Source: an uncultured Dehalococcoidia bacterium (GTDB lineage Bacteria; Chloroflexota; Dehalococcoidia; Lucifugimonadales; UBA3495). From it: DNA of 64,000 nucleotides. Below the pieces are notes generated by a model, which saw nothing but the letters and a program-made list of their open reading frames with translations, did not search any database and was not told the DNA's origin. The stretch is from positions 1,878,001 through 1,942,000 of the forward strand of contig CATQHB010000002.1 in assembly GCA_958295765.1 (NCBI GenBank). Reading direction: 5' to 3'. Positions 33,072-41,976 of this stretch are shown here, in pieces. A program made the position numbers and the translations under genes. How positions within the stretch are numbered: position 1 is the stretch's first letter; the number at the start of each line of letters is the position of its first letter.

Positions 33072-34031
33072 TTACATCCCGGTATAGTTGACGAAGGCGG
33101 TCAGGGCTTCCATTGAGGTATAACTAAAGCGGTAGTCCAGGGTTTGCTTGATTTTGCCGGTGCTCAGTATTACCGGATACCGGGCCGCGTCCAGCTCCCC
33201 GGTGCCGGCGCCGGCCCGCAGCAGCCGCCAGGCCAGCCACGCCGCCGGATACGCCAGGAAAGGCGGCTGCTGGCTCAGCTTGCGGTGGGTGATTTCCGAC
33301 ACCTCCCGGAGAAAAACCACCCCTTCCCCGGCCACGTTAAAGACCCCCGGCGTTTCCCGGTGAATCACGTCCGCCATAATCCGGGTAAGGTCGGCCTCAT
33401 GCAGAAACTGGAAAGGCGGATTGCTGCCAACGCCCCGGAAACTGCGGGGGAAGGCGCGGCCGGCCTGCTCCTCATCGTCGGTAGTTCCCAGCACCGGGCA
33501 GGCCCGTAGAATAGTTACCTTGATTCCCGGATGAGCGTCGGCGAACTCCTGCACCGCCCGGTCAAGTACCAGGTCGGCGTACCCGAACCCGGCGTTATCG
33601 CCGGCGGGAGCGGCGGCCAACTCGGTCAACGGCACCGGGTTGCTGGAAAGGGCGCCATAGACCCGGTGGGAACTGACGTAAAGCAGGTGCTTTACGCCGG
33701 CTCTGGCGCCGGAATCCAAGGCCCCGGTGAGGGCCGCCTGGTTCCGGTGCAAGTCATCAAGCCAATCCCGGTAGCCGGCGGCGCCCCGGTTCAAGCCGGC
33801 CAGATGCACCAGGGTATCTACCCGGTGGCGGCGCAGCCGGTCGTCAATGGGCTGGGCCACGTCCTGGCGATAGACGGAAATATCGCGGGTGGGAAAGAGC
33901 GGCGGCCTGAGGTCAAAGGCCACCATCTCCCTCACGCTGCGGTCTTCCTCCAACTGCTGCAAGAGCCGGGTGCCGATGTAGCCGGAGGCCCCGGTAATCG
34001 CCACAACTTTAGCGGCTGCGGTCATTGGCAA
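33072..34031 (-). CDS. NAD-dependent epimerase/dehydratase-like protein at the end of the hopanoid locus
   Basis: A 319-residue extended SDR. The nucleotide motif TGASGYIG is at residues ~13-20 and LVHLAGLN and LLYVSSHRVYG follow. The active-site YxxxK reads YADLV, so the Lys is replaced by Val, which raises doubt about classical catalysis. The gene begins 20 bp after the hpnE stop on the same strand, so it is probably cotranscribed with the hopanoid genes. A sugar-nucleotide or terpenoid-modifying role is possible but unproven. Confidence 0.8.
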   Translation of the reverse strand: MPMTAAAKVVAITGASGYIGTRLLQQLEEDRSVREMVAFDLRPPLFPTRDISVYRQDVAQPIDDRLRRHRVDTLVHLAGLNRGAAGYRDWLDDLHRNQAALTGALDSGARAGVKHLLYVSSHRVYGALSSNPVPLTELAAAPAGDNAGFGYADLVLDRAVQEFADAHPGIKVTILRACPVLGTTDDEEQAGRAFPRSFRGVGSNPPFQFLHEADLTRIMADVIHRETPGVFNVAGEGVVFLREVSEITHRKLSQQPPFLAYPAAWLAWRLLRAGAGTGELDAARYPVILSTGKIKQTLDYRFSYTSMEALTAFVNYTGM

Positions 34032-34051
34032 GCAACCTTGAATCTACAAAT

Positions 34052-35551
34052 CTATTGACGTTGGCCCTGGATAACGGCCTGGGCGGCATTGTACCCGCTG
34101 CGCACCGCGCCCTCCATAGTAGAGGGCCAACCGGTGTTAGTCCACTCCCCGGCCAGAAAGAGGTTGGGAATGGGCGTGCCGGGGCCGGGCCGTAGGGCGT
34201 TGGCCCCCGGTAGGCAGCGAAAGGTAGCCTCCCGTTGTTTCACCACGATAACCCGCTCTACCTGGGCCGCCCGCGCCGCCGGAAATACCTCGGCCATTTC
34301 CGCAATAAACCGCCGGGCCAACTCCTCTCGGGATTGGTCGATGTAGTCCGCGGCGGCGCTGAGGGAAACGGTAAGGCATTGTCCCCCGCCGGCGGTAGCG
34401 GATTCCAGCAGCCGGCTCTTGTTAAACACCCATTGCAGCGGGCTGTCAACAAAGGCGCAAAACTCCTCAGCCATCACCGGCCGGTCATACCACAGGTGAA
34501 TGTTCACGATGGGCGACCACTCCAGCCGCCGGATGTCCTGGAAAAGGGGCAGCGCGGCGGCCTCCGGGGGCAGGATTGACAGCAGGGCGTTAAAGGGCAG
34601 GGCGCTGACGTATTCCTGTCCCCGCACGGTTTCACCGGAGGCCAGTTCGATAGCTGTAACAGAACCCGCCACCGGGCCGGCCACCGAGTCTGATTCCAGC
34701 AAAAGACGCCGCGCCGGACTGCCGAGGATGAGTCGGGCGCCCCGCGCTGTCAGGAGTTTTCGGGCCGGGGCGCCGATAGACGGGAGCAGGCCGTCCCGGG
34801 GGTAGCCCAGGTCGGCGCTGTGCCGCCCCTGCAACATTCCGTCCTGGACAATCATCAGACCCATAGCCGCGCTCACGTCCCGGACGTGGTCGTTCAGGGT
34901 GGGTTCCACCAGCAGGTTCCACAGGTTTTGGATGGCCCGTTCCGATTGGCCCTTTTCCTTGAGCCACTGGTAAAAGGTAATCCGCTCCAAATGGGGATGA
35001 TGGCGGTTGGTGAACCTGGCCTGCGCCAGGCCGAACAGCGCCCGCGCCTTGTCCCGCGCGTTCAGGTGGGGGTAGGCCAGAAAGGAGGGCAGCAGGTGGC
35101 AAGGCGCGGGCAGCCGGGAGGCCGCCAGCAGCCCCGCCTTGCCCTGCCGGTCAAAAACGGACAGCCGGAGACCGGACTGCAAATGCCACCGTTCTCTAAT
35201 GCCCAGCCGTTCCAGGAACCGGATAAAGTGGTCGCAGCAGCCGACGATGACGTGCTGGCCGTTATCCACCGGCTGGCCGGTGGCGGCATCGGTAAAGGAA
35301 AAGGCCCGGCCACCCAGGAATTGGCGGGCCTCCACCAGGGTTACGCGGCGGCCGGCATCCAGCAGAGCCAGGGCCGCGGCGATGCCGGCCAGGCCGCCGC
35401 CCAAAATCACCACCTCAGCCCCGGCATCCAGCCCGGTATCTAACCCGGCATCCAACTTGCTATCTAACCTGCGATCCAACCTGGTAGCGGACACCGGGGC
35501 CGGCCCTAGGTTGAGTCGGGGAGCCGCCGAGGGAGCATACTGGTCAGCCAC
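34052..35551 (-). CDS. hpnE: Hydroxysqualene dehydroxylase HpnE (FAD-dependent)
   Basis: HpnE performs the last step of the HpnCDE squalene pathway, reducing hydroxysqualene to squalene. A 499-residue flavoprotein with the FAD motif EVVILGGGLAGIAAALALL from residue ~47, VEARQFLGGRAFSF, and the C-terminal LFLAGEWTNTGWPSTMEGAVRSG. Its N-terminal extension (~46 residues) includes the repeated LDSKLDAGLDTGLDAG, encoded by five 12-bp units. The GTG 35551 start overlaps the hpnD 3' end by 46 bp. A GTG about 20 codons further in is an alternative start. Confidence 0.93.
   Translation of the reverse strand: MADQYAPSAAPRLNLGPAPVSATRLDRRLDSKLDAGLDTGLDAGAEVVILGGGLAGIAAALALLDAGRRVTLVEARQFLGGRAFSFTDAATGQPVDNGQHVIVGCCDHFIRFLERLGIRERWHLQSGLRLSVFDRQGKAGLLAASRLPAPCHLLPSFLAYPHLNARDKARALFGLAQARFTNRHHPHLERITFYQWLKEKGQSERAIQNLWNLLVEPTLNDHVRDVSAAMGLMIVQDGMLQGRHSADLGYPRDGLLPSIGAPARKLLTARGARLILGSPARRLLLESDSVAGPVAGSVTAIELASGETVRGQEYVSALPFNALLSILPPEAAALPLFQDIRRLEWSPIVNIHLWYDRPVMAEEFCAFVDSPLQWVFNKSRLLESATAGGGQCLTVSLSAAADYIDQSREELARRFIAEMAEVFPAARAAQVERVIVVKQREATFRCLPGANALRPGPGTPIPNLFLAGEWTNTGWPSTMEGAVRSGYNAAQAVIQGQRQ
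35423..35482. repeat. 12-bp tandem repeat inside the hpnE 5' region
   Basis: Five units of the form GGTATCTAACCC (variants GGCATCCAACTT, GCGATCCAACCT) lie in exact 12-bp register and preserve the reading frame. Confidence 0.85.
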
Positions 35552-36381
35552 GAGTGGACCATAACCTGAAGTTTCTCGGCGGTGGAGAGGCTGACCCGGC
35601 GGTCCAGAACATTGTAATTGGCGTCCTCAATGCGGTCCAGAACCTTGCTGTAAATCAGGCCCAGCGCCGCCGGGCAGGCCCGGGAGCGGGGCGACAGGTA
35701 GGGCAGCAGTTGAAAACCGCTCCGAAAGTAATCCCGGGCGCGCCGGGCCTGAAAGCGCATCAGGTTGACAAAGGCATCGTTGCAGGTTCCGGCCAGCAAT
35801 TCCTCCTCGGAGTAACCGAACCGGGCCAGTTCATCCTGCGGCAGATAAATGCGGTCAAAGGCCAGGTCTTCCTTCACGTCCCGGGCGATGTTGGTAAGCT
35901 GCATCGCCAGCCCCAGGTCTATGGCGTACTGCCTGGCCCGGGCGTCCTTGTAGCCGAAAATCTGGAGGCAAATCAGCCCCACCACCGAGGCCACCTGGTA
36001 ACAATACCGGCTCAGTTCCTCAAAGTTCTGGTAGCGATTCTTGACCAGATCCGACTCCACGCCGGCCAGCACTTCCCGGAAATACTCCTGCGGGATGTCA
36101 TACTGCTGGGCTACGTCGGCCAGCCCCAGAAACAGGGGTTCGTCGGCCTGCCCCTGATAGCACCGGTTCAGCTTGTCCCGCAACTCCGCCAACATACGCA
36201 GCTTTTCGGCATCGGAGCGTTCCGCGTCCACCGAGTCATCGCAGTAACGGCAGAAGGAGTAGGCCACGTAGATGGCCCGCCGCCGCCGGGCCGGCAGGGT
36301 CAGGAAGGCGTAGTAGAAGTTCTTGGCTTCCCGCCGGGTAATCAACCGACACTCTTCGTAGGCCAATTCCAGGTCAGTCAC
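35506..36381 (-). CDS. hpnD: Presqualene diphosphate synthase HpnD
   Basis: HpnD condenses two farnesyl diphosphates to presqualene diphosphate. A 291-residue trans-isoprenyl synthase with the first Asp-rich motif YCDDSVDAE and the second NIARDVKEDL, separated by the usual distance, and a YLPQDEL segment. I chose GTG 36381 because GGAGGGAGG lies a few bases upstream. An in-frame ATG at 36444 has no such support. The C-terminus overlaps hpnE. Confidence 0.92.
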   Translation of the reverse strand: MTDLELAYEECRLITRREAKNFYYAFLTLPARRRRAIYVAYSFCRYCDDSVDAERSDAEKLRMLAELRDKLNRCYQGQADEPLFLGLADVAQQYDIPQEYFREVLAGVESDLVKNRYQNFEELSRYCYQVASVVGLICLQIFGYKDARARQYAIDLGLAMQLTNIARDVKEDLAFDRIYLPQDELARFGYSEEELLAGTCNDAFVNLMRFQARRARDYFRSGFQLLPYLSPRSRACPAALGLIYSKVLDRIEDANYNVLDRRVSLSTAEKLQVMVHSWLTSMLPRRLPDST

Positions 36382-36454
36382 CACGACCTCCCTCCGGGAG
36401 TGTTTGCGGAGTTCGCCGAATCTCCGTGTAATGAGCTTGCCCAAGGGCCGGCTG

Positions 36455-36480
36455 CTGGTTCGACAAGCTCACCATGAGCG
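36455..36480. repeat. Family C repeat, single arm in the hpnC-hpnD gap
   Basis: GGTTCGACAAGCTCACCATG followed by AGCGG, here placed about 75 bp upstream of the hpnD start within an otherwise tight gene cluster. Confidence 0.8.
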
Positions 36481-36533
36481 GCCATATATTACCCGTGAGC
36501 GACCATACAACCCGGCAACAGCTTTACCGGGGT

Positions 36534-37592
36534 TCAGGAAGGGCCGGGCAAGCCCATTCCCCGCCCCAGTTTCCAGCTTAACCAGGTGGACAGGAACAGG
36601 GCGGCCTTGCGGCGCCGGGACAGGGCCGGGCGCGCGCTCAAAACATCATAACCCCGTTTCCGAATAGCGTCCAGCACGGCAACCCCGCCGCGAGTGAACA
36701 AGGCAACGTCCAGTCGCGCCGGGCCGTCCAGCGTCGGAACCAGGGCCGCGCCCTCCCGGAACAGGGTCATAGCCCGTTCCACCTCAAAGGCCAGCAGGCC
36801 CCGGAAGGCAGCGTTAAACACCCCCTGGGCCAGTTCCGCCTCGGTATAGCCGAAACGGGCCAGGTCTTCCTGGGGCAGGTAGATGCGCCCTTTCCCATAG
36901 TCCCGCGCCACGTCCTGCCAGAAGTTGGCAAGTTGCAGGGCGGTGCAGGTAGCGTCAGCCCAGCCTTGCCGTTCCGCGTCCCGATAGCCGAAAAGATACA
37001 GGAACAGGTGGCCCACCGGGTTGGCCGAGTGGTCGCAGTAATGGAGCAAGTCGGCGTAGGTGGGGTAACGCTGCCGGCGCTGATCCATCCGGTTGGCCTC
37101 AATCAGCTTGAGAAAAGGCTCCGGCGGCAGGTCAAAGGTTTGTATCGTCTCCTGCAAGGCCACCATAACCGGGTGTTCCGGCGTGCCGGTGTAGCAGGTC
37201 TCCAGTTCCGCCTGCCACCGGGCCAGCAGGGACAAGCGGTAGGCGCCGGTGTCCCCGCCAAAATCCTCCGGGTCAACATTCTCAGGTGGCGCCAGCAGCA
37301 AGGCAGCATCCGGCATACCGGTTGGGGACGCCACGCCGCCACCCGCAGCGGCCTCGGCCTCATCCCCCAAATCGTCAACCGTGCGGCAGTAGGCATAGAT
37401 GGCGTAAACGTGGCGCAGTTTATCTTGGGGCAGCAGCCGGGAACCGACGGTGAAGTTTTCGTAATGCGTGCGGGCCAGCCGCTCGCAGTAGCGATAAGCA
37501 TCCTCCCGGTTCCAGGGGGGCGCATTGGTTATGTCAACGAACTCCGGGGCTGCCGCAGTCTTGACTTTAATGGTAGATGTCCTGGTTTTCAT
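36534..37592 (-). CDS. hpnC: Hydroxysqualene synthase HpnC
   Basis: HpnC converts presqualene diphosphate to hydroxysqualene. A 352-residue squalene/phytoene-synthase-fold protein with YCRTVDDLGDE near residue 75 and NFWQDVARDYGKGRIYLPQEDL (22 residues, motif centre DVARD). An Ala/Gly/Pro-rich insertion (~85-115) follows the first Asp motif. It lies directly upstream of hpnD, as in proteobacterial hpnCDE loci. Confidence 0.93.
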   Translation of the reverse strand: MKTRTSTIKVKTAAAPEFVDITNAPPWNREDAYRYCERLARTHYENFTVGSRLLPQDKLRHVYAIYAYCRTVDDLGDEAEAAAGGGVASPTGMPDAALLLAPPENVDPEDFGGDTGAYRLSLLARWQAELETCYTGTPEHPVMVALQETIQTFDLPPEPFLKLIEANRMDQRRQRYPTYADLLHYCDHSANPVGHLFLYLFGYRDAERQGWADATCTALQLANFWQDVARDYGKGRIYLPQEDLARFGYTEAELAQGVFNAAFRGLLAFEVERAMTLFREGAALVPTLDGPARLDVALFTRGGVAVLDAIRKRGYDVLSARPALSRRRKAALFLSTWLSWKLGRGMGLPGPS

Positions 37593-37641
37593 ATCCGTTT
37601 TCTCTTTCCGTTCCTATGGCTTTTCGCAAGAACGAAATTCG

Positions 37642-37713
37642 CTCATGGTGAGCTTGTCGAACCACCCTACCCTACCTTATCCGACGGTCCGTCCTTCGAC
37701 AGGCTCAGGATGA
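37642..37713. repeat. Family C inverted pair between shc and hpnC
   Basis: GCTCATGGTGAGCTTGTCG and TCCTTCGACAGGCTCAGGATG arms (second shown in part) face each other. A fragment of Family B (GCAACCGTCGTTCCGG, about 37728) follows. The pair lies between shc and hpnC in the minus-strand cluster. Confidence 0.8.
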
Positions 37714-37775
37714 GCGGGTAACAGCGGCAACCGTCGTTCCGGTACGACGGGCTTAGATACGCCCGCCCCGGCAAA

Positions 37776-39815
37776 TCATTCCCGCAGCAATAACCGCCGA
37801 TACCGGCCCAGGGCCAGCAGGGGCCAGCAGTTGCGGTACATATGATAGTTAATCATAAAGCCGGCCGGCAAATCCAAACCCTGGTAACCCCGGTCGCCCG
37901 GCCGGGGCAGTTCCTTGGGCGGGCCGCCCTGGAGGTAGCCGGGGAAACCGGCGCCGGTGAAGTACGGTTCGTCCCAGGAACCGTCCTCGTTTTGAGTATG
38001 GAGCAAGTAATGGATGCCGCCCCTGGTTACCGGATTGTCCACCTCGCCGGCCGCTAAAAGGGCCAGCAAGGCCCAGGCGGTTTGCGAGGCGGTGCTGGGG
38101 CCGACCCCGTGCAGCCGGGGATCCACGTAGGAGCCGCAGCTTTCCCCCCAACCACCGTTTTCGTTCTGGTGGTCAATCAACCACTGCACCGCCCGGCGGA
38201 CGTAGGGCTGGCTCATATCCTCACCAATGGCTTCCAGCGCCGGGAGAACGGCGCCGACGCCGTAGATATAGTTGACCCCCCACCGGCCGAACCAGGAACC
38301 GTTGTCCTCCTGCTCCCGGAGGATGTAGCGGTAGGCGCGTTCCAGCGGCGGGTAGTCGCGGGAGTAACCCAGCTTGCCGAACATCTCCACCACGTGGGCG
38401 GTAACGTCCACGCTGGGCGGGTCCAGCACCTCCCCAAAGTCGGAGAAGGGCAGCTTGGTCAGGTACTTGCGGTTGTTGTCCTTGTCGAAGGCCGCCCAAC
38501 CGCCGTTTTTGCTCTGCATTGCCACCAGCCAGTCCACGCCCCGGCGGATGGCGGCCTGCCGTTGCGGTTCTTCGGCGGGGGTCAACTTGGCCTGGGCCAG
38601 GGCGATAATTACCTCCGACACATCATCCACGTCCGGGTAGGCGCTGTTGTGAAACTCAAAAGACCAGCCACCGGGCTTGGCGTCCCTGGCCCGCACCTGC
38701 CAATCCCCCGGCGCGTCAATCTGGCGGGACAGGAGCCAGCGGGTGGACTTCCGGATCATCGGGTCATCGCCGGGCATTGCCGATTCCAGCAGGGCCTGTT
38801 GCACCAGGCAGGTATCCCACACCGGGGATACGCAGGCTTGCAGGGTGCAGGTTTCGTCGTCCTCAATGGCAAAGCCGTCAAAGCCGTTGTAACCCTTTTC
38901 CAGGGCCGGATGGTCTTCGGGCAGGCCCAGGTGCTGCAAGGCCAGCAGGGAATAGACCCAGGGGGGTTGAATACCGCCCCAGGAACCGTCGGCCTCCTGA
39001 TGATTGATCACCCACTCCTGGATCTTGCGCTCGGCCTGGCCCCGGAAGGGGTGGATTGGCAGCTTCCGGTAAATTCCCACCAGCCGATCCAGGTGGTAAA
39101 AGAAACCGGCCAGGCTCAAGGTAGAGTCGGGTTTGGGCAGGGAATAATCAACCTCATTGCGGGGCTTGGGGTAAAGCTCATCAATGTGGGCCGGTTCCGG
39201 CACCGGACATACCGGCCGGTGGGTCAGGATAATCAGCATCGGCACGATAGTTCCCCTGGCCCAACTGGAAAATTCGTAGATGTTAAAGGGCGCCCAAGGC
39301 GGCAGCAGAATCAGTTCCGGCGGCATATTGGGGGTGCCTTTCCAGTCCCACTGCCCAAAGAGGGCCAGCCAGATTTTGGTGAACACCCGCACTTCCGGGA
39401 CACCGCCCCGGCTCAGGATAAAGTCCCTGGCCCTCCGCAGCGGTTCCGCGTCGGCGGAATAGCCGGCCAGTTTCAGCGCAAAGTAACATTCTACGGAAGT
39501 GCTGACGTCGCCGGGAGCGTCATAATACTGGCCCCAGGAGCCATCCTCCCGTTGCTGGCTCAGGATGTGATTAGACATCTTGCGCCACCGCTCTTCGTCC
39601 TTCCGGTCCAGGAAGTAGGACAGGAGCAGGTATTCCGCTTCCATAGTAGAGTTGGACTCCAGTTTACCCCACCAGTAACCCTCCGGGTACTGGCAGCGGC
39701 GAAAATAGTCCTGGCAACGGCGGATAACCCTAGCCAGCTTTGATTGAGGCGGGGCATCTGCGGCTTCGATAGACTCGATGCGCCGGTTCCCCGCCGGTTT
39801 TTCCTGGGTAGCCAC
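37776..39815 (-). CDS. shc: Squalene-hopene cyclase
   Basis: The key cyclase that converts squalene to hopene at the membrane surface. A 679-residue alpha-alpha barrel protein with the catalytic acid motif DVDD (about residue 390) and multiple QW repeats, such as QREDGSWGQYYD, QEADGSWGG, KNGGWAAFDKDN and QNENGGWGES. The length is normal for bacterial SHC, and no oxidosqualene-cyclase features were noted. It is downstream of hpnA and upstream of hpnC on the same strand. Confidence 0.96.
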   Translation of the reverse strand: MATQEKPAGNRRIESIEAADAPPQSKLARVIRRCQDYFRRCQYPEGYWWGKLESNSTMEAEYLLLSYFLDRKDEERWRKMSNHILSQQREDGSWGQYYDAPGDVSTSVECYFALKLAGYSADAEPLRRARDFILSRGGVPEVRVFTKIWLALFGQWDWKGTPNMPPELILLPPWAPFNIYEFSSWARGTIVPMLIILTHRPVCPVPEPAHIDELYPKPRNEVDYSLPKPDSTLSLAGFFYHLDRLVGIYRKLPIHPFRGQAERKIQEWVINHQEADGSWGGIQPPWVYSLLALQHLGLPEDHPALEKGYNGFDGFAIEDDETCTLQACVSPVWDTCLVQQALLESAMPGDDPMIRKSTRWLLSRQIDAPGDWQVRARDAKPGGWSFEFHNSAYPDVDDVSEVIIALAQAKLTPAEEPQRQAAIRRGVDWLVAMQSKNGGWAAFDKDNNRKYLTKLPFSDFGEVLDPPSVDVTAHVVEMFGKLGYSRDYPPLERAYRYILREQEDNGSWFGRWGVNYIYGVGAVLPALEAIGEDMSQPYVRRAVQWLIDHQNENGGWGESCGSYVDPRLHGVGPSTASQTAWALLALLAAGEVDNPVTRGGIHYLLHTQNEDGSWDEPYFTGAGFPGYLQGGPPKELPRPGDRGYQGLDLPAGFMINYHMYRNCWPLLALGRYRRLLLRE

Positions 39816-39849
39816 TTGAAATTGTCCCTCTATCCTTTAGTTGTAGTTG

Positions 39850-40929
39850 CTAGTTGCGTCTAGTTGAGTAGTTGCGCCCGGCGTAACCGTAATCGACGAA
39901 CCACTGCACCGCCCGCTCCAGGGCCGCCTCTACCGGGCTTTGGGGCAGCCCAAGCTGCTCAACTGCCTTCCGGCTGGTTACGTACATTGGATACTGCGCC
40001 ACTTTCAGCCCTTCCAGGGGGATGCGCGGCTCCCGCCGCAGCAATTGGCCCTCAACAAACTGGTCCAGGTAGCCCGCCGCCAACGCCAGCCAGAAGGGGG
40101 TTTGCCAGCGCGGGGCCGCCCGTCCGGTTATCTCCTGGAGCAGGGCCAGGACCTCTTTCAAGGTCAGGTTCCGGTGGCCCAGCAGGTAACGCTGTCCCGG
40201 CTCTCCCCGTTCCAGGGCCAGGATCTGGCCGGCCACCACGTCAGCCACGTCCACCAGATTCATCCCGGTGTCCAGGTAAGCCGGCAGGCGTCCCCGGAGA
40301 AAGTCCAGGACAATCCGGCCGGTGGGCGTGGGCTTCACGTCCCAGGGGCCGACCGGGGCGGTGGGATTGACCACCACCACCGGGAGGCCCTGCGCCGCCA
40401 TTTCCAGCGCCACCCGTTCCGCCCGGTACTTGGACTTCTTGTAATGCCCTACCAAGTGCCGGGGGGTATCGTTACCGGAGTCGGCATCCCGCCCGCCGGC
40501 AAAACCGGTTGCGGCGTCATCTCCGGCGTCATCCCCGGCGTCATCCTCAGAACCCAGACCCTGCCGGGGCAGTCGGAGCGTCCCCACGGTGCTGGTATAG
40601 ACCACCTTGTCCACGCCGGCCTGCCGGGCCGCCGCCAACGCCGTAGCCGTGCCTTCTACGTTGACCCGATAGATGCTCCCGGGGTCTTTGGCCCAGAAAG
40701 TGTAGGCGGCGGCGCAGTGAAACAGGGCCTGGCAGCCTTCCATAGCCCGGCGCACCGAATCCGGCTCCAGCAGGTCGCCGGCCACCGTTTCGATGCCGGT
40801 ATCCTTTATTGTTAAGGTGTTGGCCCCCGGCCGGACCAGGGCGCGTACCTGATAGCCCTGCCGCCACAACTCCCGGGCCAAGTTGCCGCCAATAAAACCG
40901 GTGGCCCCGGTTACCAGGACTTTCATCAA
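39850..40929 (-). CDS. hpnA: Hopanoid-associated sugar epimerase HpnA
   Basis: A 359-residue extended SDR of the HpnA group. It has the NAD motif TGATGFIG near residue 8, YTSTVG, and an intact YKKSK active site. A low-complexity loop between these, about 30 residues long (GSEDDAGDDAGDDAATG), is encoded partly by three 12-bp repeats at 40513-40550. The family is consistently found in hopanoid loci, but its exact reaction is not proven. The ORF ends 34 bp before shc. Confidence 0.9.
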   Translation of the reverse strand: MMKVLVTGATGFIGGNLARELWRQGYQVRALVRPGANTLTIKDTGIETVAGDLLEPDSVRRAMEGCQALFHCAAAYTFWAKDPGSIYRVNVEGTATALAAARQAGVDKVVYTSTVGTLRLPRQGLGSEDDAGDDAGDDAATGFAGGRDADSGNDTPRHLVGHYKKSKYRAERVALEMAAQGLPVVVVNPTAPVGPWDVKPTPTGRIVLDFLRGRLPAYLDTGMNLVDVADVVAGQILALERGEPGQRYLLGHRNLTLKEVLALLQEITGRAAPRWQTPFWLALAAGYLDQFVEGQLLRREPRIPLEGLKVAQYPMYVTSRKAVEQLGLPQSPVEAALERAVQWFVDYGYAGRNYSTRRN

Positions 40930-40984
40930 TCTTGCTCAACCACGAATCAACCCCAATTATCCCGAATAGATGAATGGTAATGAA

Positions 40985-41884
40985 TCATTGCGCCGGTTCG
41001 GATTGATTGGTGGACGGATACCCGGCTGGAACGCTGAGGAAGGCCACCGCAAAGCGGGCGAGGCTTTCCTGGGCCTGGCGCATCTGGCGATAGACCCGCA
41101 ACAGGTTGGGGACGCGCCAGGGAATGGCGGCCCAGCCCGGCTTTTCCGACAGCCCCATCAAGTAGGAGGGCAGCCCCTGGTCGGCGGTGTCCAGCACCGC
41201 CCGCACCGACAGAAAGGGCACTTGGGCGGCGGCGGCTGACCGGGCCACCCAATAATCCTCCATATTCACCGTGCCGGCCTGGAATTGACGGTGCAACTCC
41301 TGCTTGGTTTTGGCGTCGGTTATCAACTCCTCCACGGTCATTGAGTCGGTTTCCACCGCCGTCAGCCCCTCTTGCGCCAGGGCCACCCTGGCCCGTTGCA
41401 GCATTGCCGGGTCGGGTTCCAGAAACTTCAGCACGGCGCGCCGGGGAATGATGGGGTTCAGATAGCGGCGCGGCCAGGCCAATTGGATGCGGGGCAAGGC
41501 AGCCGGCCCGGCCCCCAGTTCGGCCCGGAGGCGGCGCAAAGCTGCCGGCCCGGTCAGACCGCCCGGGTCAAACCGCAGCATTTCCGGCTGGGGAACCAAC
41601 CGGCAGTAGCGGCCGGCCAAGGTCAAGTCCCCGGTGGACAGGGACGGGGCGCCGGCGCCGGCGAACCCCAGCAGCAGCAACGCCGCCGGTGGTTCCGCGC
41701 CCAACCGCTGCTGCCGGCGGGTGGGCAGCAGTCCCCGGAGGCTGGCCTCTACCCCCTTCCGGCCCACCCCGATGACATGGCAGGCCGGGGCCGGGGCAGT
41801 AGCGCCGGGCCGGTCGCCGGCCGCCGCCAACGCGGTACGAACCCCGGCTAACTCCTCTTCCATTGCGGCGATAATGGTCAACAT
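40985..41884 (-). CDS. hpnG: Nucleoside phosphorylase-fold hydrolase HpnG
   Basis: HpnG removes adenine from adenosylhopane, giving phosphoribohopane or ribosylhopane. This 299-residue protein starts MLTIIAAMEEEL at ATG 41884, has IGVGRKGVEAS, LLLLGFAGA, and the base/ribose site segment VETDSMTVEE near residue 190, consistent with an MTA/SAH nucleosidase-like fold. An upstream open frame to 42139 is antisense-type read-through and not supported. It lies between hpnA and hpnH. Confidence 0.88.
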   Translation of the reverse strand: MLTIIAAMEEELAGVRTALAAAGDRPGATAPAPACHVIGVGRKGVEASLRGLLPTRRQQRLGAEPPAALLLLGFAGAGAPSLSTGDLTLAGRYCRLVPQPEMLRFDPGGLTGPAALRRLRAELGAGPAALPRIQLAWPRRYLNPIIPRRAVLKFLEPDPAMLQRARVALAQEGLTAVETDSMTVEELITDAKTKQELHRQFQAGTVNMEDYWVARSAAAAQVPFLSVRAVLDTADQGLPSYLMGLSEKPGWAAIPWRVPNLLRVYRQMRQAQESLARFAVAFLSVPAGYPSTNQSEPAQ

Positions 41885-41976
41885 CGGCTGAAAATACCCG
41901 GAGATTAAAACCCGATTGTCCCGTGTCCCGCCGGCGCGCCGGTTGCCTACGCGCCGGTAGTGGATGACCGGCCCGG

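Noticed and set aside
36382-36444. Upstream ATG for hpnD
   Set aside because: The strong GGAGGGAGG site points to GTG 36381, and the extra residues begin just inside a Family C repeat.
38082-39743. Long open frame antisense to shc
   Set aside because: It mirrors the cyclase codons, has no family match, and its composition is typical of antisense frames in GC-rich genes.
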